In this document: positions 59,776 through 64,000 of the stretch, piece after piece
Layout: every line of letters begins with the position of its first letter
Position numbering within the stretch: position 1 is the stretch's first letter
Assembly: GCF_003858635.1 (NCBI RefSeq)
Contig: NZ_RQJO01000010.1
Coordinates: forward strand, 124,001-188,000
Direction: 5' to 3'
DNA: 64,000 nt
Origin: Larkinella rosea
GTDB taxonomy: Bacteria > Bacteroidota > Bacteroidia > Cytophagales > Spirosomataceae
Made by a program: the position numbers and the translations under genes
Notes under the pieces: generated by a model
Databases searched by the model: none
What the model was told of the DNA's origin: nothing
What the model saw: the letters and a program-made list of their open reading frames with translations, nothing else

Positions 59776-61461
59776 TTACTCTTTTTTCGGCTGCAACAAG
59801 CCCATCTGCAATCGGGGAAGCTCCGAGTCCCGCGCCGGGTCAGCAATGCGTATTTTTTCAATTTCCCGAATGACATCCATAATTCCCTTCAGTGGAATCT
59901 TGACCCACGCAGGCCGGTAATTGATTTCATAGCCTAATTCATATACAGCTTTTTCCAGCAGATAAATCAATAGCAGAAAATTGACTTCGCTGCTGTTCTT
60001 AAACAACGGATGCGGGCTACCGATGGTCTCCAGATAAGCGTCCATGAAGGTATCCCGAATCAGTTTAAACCAACGCTCGGAAACCCGTTGCAGGTGGTCC
60101 GGTTCGATTCCGGCGGTTTCGACACTCCCGAACAATTTGGCTGAGACCGCATAATGATACGATCGGATAGCCCCGGCTACGTCCTTCAAAGGTGAATGTT
60201 TGATCTTCCGTTCGGAAATACTGCTTTCCGGTTCTCCCTCAAAGTCAATAATAATGAAATCGGTACCGGTTACCAGCACCTGCCCCAAATGGTAATCGCC
60301 ATGAATCCGGATGCGGAGTGATTCGAGCGGGCGGTTCCGGAAGTCATCGACAAATTCATCGATCATCTCTTTGGCTTCCATAAATACCCACGCCAGACGC
60401 TGCGCCAACGGATCGAGTTTGGTATAGTTATCGATGAGCAGGTTATACCGCCGTTCGAGCAGATTTTCAAAGCGCTGGATGATAAATTCCCGGTAGTCAT
60501 CCGTAAACGGTTCGGGCGAAAAAAGGGAGTCGTCCGGTTCGGCATTGAAGAGCGCCAGGTGCATTTGCGCCGTTCGTTTCGCCAGTAACTCCACGCGGTC
60601 GAACACTTCTTCTTTTATGGAAAACAGGCGATGCGGAACCGCATACAGAAAATCGTTCAGGTCGTCGCCCGTCTGGTTCCAGCTGTCGTGCCGGTTTTCC
60701 ACCATCCGCTGCATCATGCCGAGCGTTACATCCGGCACGCCCTCCTGCTCCCAGACCACGCTCCCCGCATACGCCGGAATGTGGGAAAATTGGCTTTTTT
60801 CGGTCAGAAAACTCACCAGTTCCACCTCAGGGTTGGTTTCCTGAAACAGCTTGCGGTAAAGTTTCAAAAAGTATTTTTCACCTTGCCCCGGCACGCTGAA
60901 CACCAGCGCCGAGTTGCTCGAATCAACTGGCAGTACACGACTGGTAACTTCGCCAGTGCTGTCGTCATCTGCCAGGCCCCGCCCCCGGTGAAAGGTCAGC
61001 TGACCGGTTTTCTGCAGTAGTACCTGCTGGTTAACCAGATTAAAATACAACGCCCCTCGAAACCGCTCGTCGTAAATAGCATCGACGACCAATCCGCGCT
61101 TCTGGTTAAAAACCGCTCCGGTGATGATCCCCTTCGGCAGAATTTCCGGCGTATCAGGCTGGCCAAGTTCAACGAACGACAACGGCAGCAGGTAGCTTTC
61201 CGTTTCTCCGTCCAGGTAGCCCACTTTCAGGATAACCAGAAAGGCTTTTTCGTCGGTTTCCGGCCCGGAAATGAACGGAATGTCATGAACGAACTGAATC
61301 CGGAAATAGGACTGTTGGCGGGCTTTACCGGCAAACCAGCGGCAGGTATTCAGATACGGCGGCAGAATCGTAATTTCCAGCAACCGGATGGCGTCGTGAT
61401 CCTGAATCAGATGGACCCAGGATTGCTGACTGGTCAGGTTTGAAGCAGTTGAGTCGAACAT
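59776..61461 (-). CDS. Maltokinase-like protein (GlgE pathway type)
   Basis: 561 residues from Met 61461 (61521 is also open). It has an N-terminal cap with CRWFAGKARQ near 43-52 and a kinase-like lobe with IRIHGDYHLGQVLVTGTDFIIIDFEGEP: the catalytic HGDYHLGQ and metal-binding DFEGEP are those of maltokinase/Pep2, which makes maltose 1-phosphate from trehalose-derived maltose for GlgE. Trehalose synthase and GlgE genes are not in the window. Confidence 0.87.
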   Translation of the reverse strand: MFDSTASNLTSQQSWVHLIQDHDAIRLLEITILPPYLNTCRWFAGKARQQSYFRIQFVHDIPFISGPETDEKAFLVILKVGYLDGETESYLLPLSFVELGQPDTPEILPKGIITGAVFNQKRGLVVDAIYDERFRGALYFNLVNQQVLLQKTGQLTFHRGRGLADDDSTGEVTSRVLPVDSSNSALVFSVPGQGEKYFLKLYRKLFQETNPEVELVSFLTEKSQFSHIPAYAGSVVWEQEGVPDVTLGMMQRMVENRHDSWNQTGDDLNDFLYAVPHRLFSIKEEVFDRVELLAKRTAQMHLALFNAEPDDSLFSPEPFTDDYREFIIQRFENLLERRYNLLIDNYTKLDPLAQRLAWVFMEAKEMIDEFVDDFRNRPLESLRIRIHGDYHLGQVLVTGTDFIIIDFEGEPESSISERKIKHSPLKDVAGAIRSYHYAVSAKLFGSVETAGIEPDHLQRVSERWFKLIRDTFMDAYLETIGSPHPLFKNSSEVNFLLLIYLLEKAVYELGYEINYRPAWVKIPLKGIMDVIREIEKIRIADPARDSELPRLQMGLLQPKKE

Positions 61462-61554
61462 GAAGGCGGATTGATTACAAGCAAGCAGTTCTACCTGTAA
61501 TAATACAAATGGAATGGGCAAATAAGCCTATTTTTGGTAAAAATGGCGAATTCA

Positions 61555-62160
61555 TTATAAATCCACCAGATAATCTGTCAGTGTTTTCCACTGAATCTTT
61601 TGGTAAAAAAGCCAGCCCGCTCCTGCAACCATTGTGTTGATTACCGCCCGGTCGCCTGCTTCGGGAGGCTGGTTGTTTACGCGTTCATTTTCGCCAATCT
61701 GGCAGGCAAAAACCGTCTGGCCTACCAACGAAACCCGAAAGGTGCTGGTGGAAGCATCGGTAAAAAAGTGTTCGATGGCACCGGTTTTTTCGCGCGGATC
61801 GGAGCAGGGGCGAGCCGTAAAACCGGCTTTCGTATCTTCATCCTCGACTTCAATTACCTTTACCCAATTTTCCGGAGCGGGTCCGGGAAGTTGCACCCGG
61901 ATGTGATCCCCAACATCCGGGCGACCCATTGGCTTGGGATTCCCGATTGGGTCGAGCAGTGAAAAATCAGCCGTCAGACTCGAAATCTCCGACCAGCGAT
62001 TGACATCGAAAATCCGTTCTCTGGCCCGCGCAAATGCGCGCTGAGCCGTTGGTTCATCCCGGTAGGAATTCTGACTGCAATAGGTTTTGTTTATTGCCTC
62101 CTCTCCTTTCAGCAGCTCGACTCCCTGCTGAATTTTATCCGTAATATCCTTGACTTTCAT
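61555..62160 (-). CDS. Hypothetical protein
   Basis: 201 residues, no signal or membrane helix. The middle has FDVNRWSEISSLTADFSLLDPIGNP followed by GDHIRVQLPGPAPENWVKVIEV and a ligand-pocket-like hydrophobic stretch, which faintly recalls START/SRPBCC folds. I cannot assign a family. It has its own ATG and ends 34 bp before the maltokinase-like upstream limit. Confidence 0.65.
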   Translation of the reverse strand: MKVKDITDKIQQGVELLKGEEAINKTYCSQNSYRDEPTAQRAFARARERIFDVNRWSEISSLTADFSLLDPIGNPKPMGRPDVGDHIRVQLPGPAPENWVKVIEVEDEDTKAGFTARPCSDPREKTGAIEHFFTDASTSTFRVSLVGQTVFACQIGENERVNNQPPEAGDRAVINTMVAGAGWLFYQKIQWKTLTDYLVDL

Positions 62161-62260
62161 CGGTGTGTTAGAAAAAAAGGTTCAAGTGAAAAATAGGATA
62201 AACCCATTCCGGGTTTTAGACCTGAATGGGTTTCTGGAGTTAAAAGTCTACTACCGTCGG

Positions 62261-62638
62261 TTAATTTTCCGAACCGGTATTTCCGAAGGTGCGGCCGTTG
62301 CTGCGTTTTTTCTTCGTTTTCGGATCGGCTTTGGCTTTCATCTTCGTTGAAACCGCCCCGTCTGAATTACTTGGTGAGCGAGCTTCCCGATCCGCCTGTT
62401 TGCCGGAGCGGCCGAACTTATCGGACAAGCTATTGCTGTCCGGGCGCGATCCGCTCACTTCCCTTCCCTCCTTCGCCCGCGCCCGACCCGGTTCTATTTC
62501 CGGTTGCTGCATTTTCCCATTTCTACTTTGAGCAGGGTTGGCGGCATTTCCTTCCGAACTGGTGCTCTGGGCCTGAGTTTGCAGGGCGGTAGCCATTAAG
62601 CCTACCCAAACCGCTGCCATTAACATTACCTTTTTCAT
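62261..62638 (-). CDS. Secreted basic low-complexity protein
   Basis: 125 residues from Met 62638. A signal peptide ends near LQTQAQ (residue 24). The rest is disordered, rich in Ser, Gly, Arg and Lys, ending in KTKKKRSNGRTFGNTGSEN. The frame is open to 62815 but the extra part contains no plausible start signal. Unknown function. Confidence 0.55.
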   Translation of the reverse strand: MKKVMLMAAVWVGLMATALQTQAQSTSSEGNAANPAQSRNGKMQQPEIEPGRARAKEGREVSGSRPDSNSLSDKFGRSGKQADREARSPSNSDGAVSTKMKAKADPKTKKKRSNGRTFGNTGSEN

Positions 62639-63140
62639 CCGTTTTTCCGTTGAGTTAATTACTTCGTCTTCAACTGGCGAGCACTTCCCTGCTTCCTTGC
62701 CGGTCACTGTCCCGCTAAATCCATTCGCATGAACATCCTGATTACATTTTCTTCTTAGGAATAACCACAAAACCGGGAAACCGGAATGTAAAATTATCCA
62801 TTGGACCGGGTACAATTTTGAAAAATGGCAATCCGGCTGATGTTCAATCGATTTGGAGAACGTGAGAACTTGGATTGCAAAAATCAGATTGTTGACCGGT
62901 TAAGCGATTTACCCATTTCCCTAACCTTTTACCGGAATTAATAGGTACATTCATCTGCCCGCTGCCTTAGCAGCTGTGAATCAACCCATTTTATTCAAAG
63001 TTTTACCCGGAACACTCAAATTAGCTGTAAATTCTACCTGATTTGGCAACGTAGATAGAAAATAAACAGACAAAGCAACGGTAAGTTTATTAAATTTCAG
63101 TCGGTTATAATTGGTTGATAATTCAAATCAATTCTGCTGT
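62639..63140. other. Gene-free region
   Basis: 502 bp between divergent genes with no gene that I can support, no strong hairpin and no clear promoter box; the half nearer the receiver gene is AT-rich. Confidence 0.5.
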
Positions 63141-63620
63141 ATGAACTCTTCCCGAACCAAATCAAACCCGATCCGAAGTCGGCGCGCCCGAATTCTGGTG
63201 ATTGAAGATAATCCGGACCATCAGGTAGTGATAAAAAATGCCATTCATCAAAGTTTCACGGATGTTGATCTTGTTCTGGTAACGACCGAATCTGAAGCCA
63301 TTGAATATCTCGGCAATAGTGTGCTGACCGGCCTGTTGCTGCCTCAACTGATCCTGCTGGAGTTGTATTTACCCAAACGGGAAAATGGATGGAATTGCCT
63401 GAATACCATCAAAAACCACTATCCGGAAACCGGGCAAATACCGGTGATCATGTTTAGCAATTCGACACTCTCCGAAGACATTACCAAATCCTATGACCTG
63501 GGGGCGGCTTCGTATGTGGTGAAGCCGACCGATTTTACGGAATGGGGTGCGTATTTTCAGACGTTGAAAGACTATTGGTGGGAAACCGTTAGTCTTCCCA
63601 GCCGTCCGATAATGTACTAA
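63141..63620 (+). CDS. Single-domain receiver with Glu in place of the phospho-acceptor Asp
   Basis: 159 residues from ATG 63141 (an upstream TTG frame start is rejected). Receiver fold with acidic pair in VIEDNPDH, Ser106 in VIMFSNST and Lys128 in YVVKPTDF. The phospho-acceptor position, Asp in the other receivers of this window, is Glu74 (codon GAG at 63360-63362, context ILLELYLP). Asp-to-Glu changes here often mimic the phosphorylated state, so it may be a constitutive output or a pseudo-receiver. Confidence 0.85.
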   Translation: MNSSRTKSNPIRSRRARILVIEDNPDHQVVIKNAIHQSFTDVDLVLVTTESEAIEYLGNSVLTGLLLPQLILLELYLPKRENGWNCLNTIKNHYPETGQIPVIMFSNSTLSEDITKSYDLGAASYVVKPTDFTEWGAYFQTLKDYWWETVSLPSRPIMY

Positions 63621-63635
63621 TCAACCCATTGCAAA

Positions 63636-64000
63636 TCAGGCTGGCAGTGGCCTTGGTGCGGCAACAACTTGTGGAACTGCCACCATGGTTAACCAATAAC
63701 GCAACGTTCTTTCCAGCACCTGAATAAACCGGGTCAGGTCCGACGGATGGACAATTACGGAGTTGGCACCCGATGCATAGCCCTCCTGAGCCTGATCCTG
63801 ATCTTCGGCTGAGCTTAACAGCAGGGTCGGAATAAATCGGAAACTGGGGCTTTTTTTGATCGATTTCAACGTGGGCATACTTCTGGATTCGCTGCCATCG
63901 AGAATGATCATGGCGGGCAGATAATCGCCAATCACTTCGGGCAATGCATTTCGGAGCCGGGTGCCGGTTTCAAACAATTCGATCCACCACTGAGGCCATT
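63636..64000 (-). CDS. Degenerate receiver-domain protein, 5' partial
   Basis: The frame runs in from the right edge and ends with TGA at 63638-63636 (about 121 codons visible). The Asp of beta-3 is present in MIILDGS, Ser-Ser in LLLSSAED, but the Lys of beta-5 is His (VIVHPSDL) and the usual xxMP after the Asp is replaced by SES. So a receiver, probably altered in phosphorylation. It converges on the Glu74 receiver with 15 bp between stops. Confidence 0.75.
   Translation of the reverse strand, partial: WPQWWIELFETGTRLRNALPEVIGDYLPAMIILDGSESRSMPTLKSIKKSPSFRFIPTLLLSSAEDQDQAQEGYASGANSVIVHPSDLTRFIQVLERTLRYWLTMVAVPQVVAAPRPLPA

Overview
The window looks like chromosomal DNA of a Cytophagales bacterium (Bacteroidota), most likely Spirosomataceae (Spirosoma/Larkinella type). 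The evidence is a type IX secretion C-terminal domain, the Bacteroidota promoter box TAnnTTTG upstream of several genes, GSCFA, DUF3891 and Mrp proteins of the Bacteroidota type, and the rpsF-rpsR-rplI order without ssb. I see no rRNA, tRNA, CRISPR array, insertion sequence or prophage. Assignments rest on reading translations and motifs by eye; no database search was run.

Layout. 0-12.4 kb: 3' part of a large repeat-built secreted protein, an alpha/beta hydrolase with a GH130 glycosidase, two small membrane proteins, a TetR-MFS operon with a palindromic operator, an S9 peptidase and a beta-propeller protein. 12.4-19.4 kb: small lipoprotein and stress-type proteins (OmpA/glycine-zipper lipoprotein, PA2169-type four-helix protein, a flavin-reductase-like PNPOx protein, a 14-cysteine four-helix copper protein) around glycogen debranching enzyme glgX. 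19.7-24.5 kb: a signalling block (two response regulators, a receiver-PAS histidine kinase, a porin, and a sigma-54 enhancer-binding regulator of NtrC type). 24.9-26.3 kb: lmo0937-type and two YtxH-type stress membrane proteins. 26.5-31 kb: two tandem hairpin-rich, ORF-free units that could be small RNAs, an OmpR/HAMP-kinase pair and an isolated HyfB/NuoL-like subunit. 31-48 kb is largely housekeeping: MazG-like, MarC, a class-V aminotransferase, aroQ, xerD, a methyltransferase, a SixA-like phosphatase, prfC, pepT, SDR, a long Ddl-like ligase, the GSCFA-Mrp-NifU cluster and ribosomal genes S6-S18-L9. 48-64 kb: YggS, DUF423, a monohaem cytochrome, an ethanolamine-type permease, a pair of coiled-coil membrane proteins of unknown function, NIPSNAP, Alpha-E, glgB, Uma2, a maltokinase-like protein and two receivers with altered active sites at the right edge.

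The most interesting signal is a candidate sigma-54 regulon. Six intergenic regions carry a TGGYAY-N5/6-T..TCW-like site with the -24/-12 spacing, and five of them have one or more copies of the heptamer TTCYACA (either strand) about 110-160 bp upstream, with the sixth sharing a cluster. The sites face the OmpA-lipoprotein operon, a 66-aa protein next to the copper protein, the porin, lmo0937, YtxH, and the response regulator-NtrC operon itself. The enhancer-binding protein encoded at 22589-24040 is the obvious candidate activator. Other notable points are long intergenic hairpins made of simple sequence, REP-like pairs, and the tandem hairpin units near 26.6-26.9 kb.
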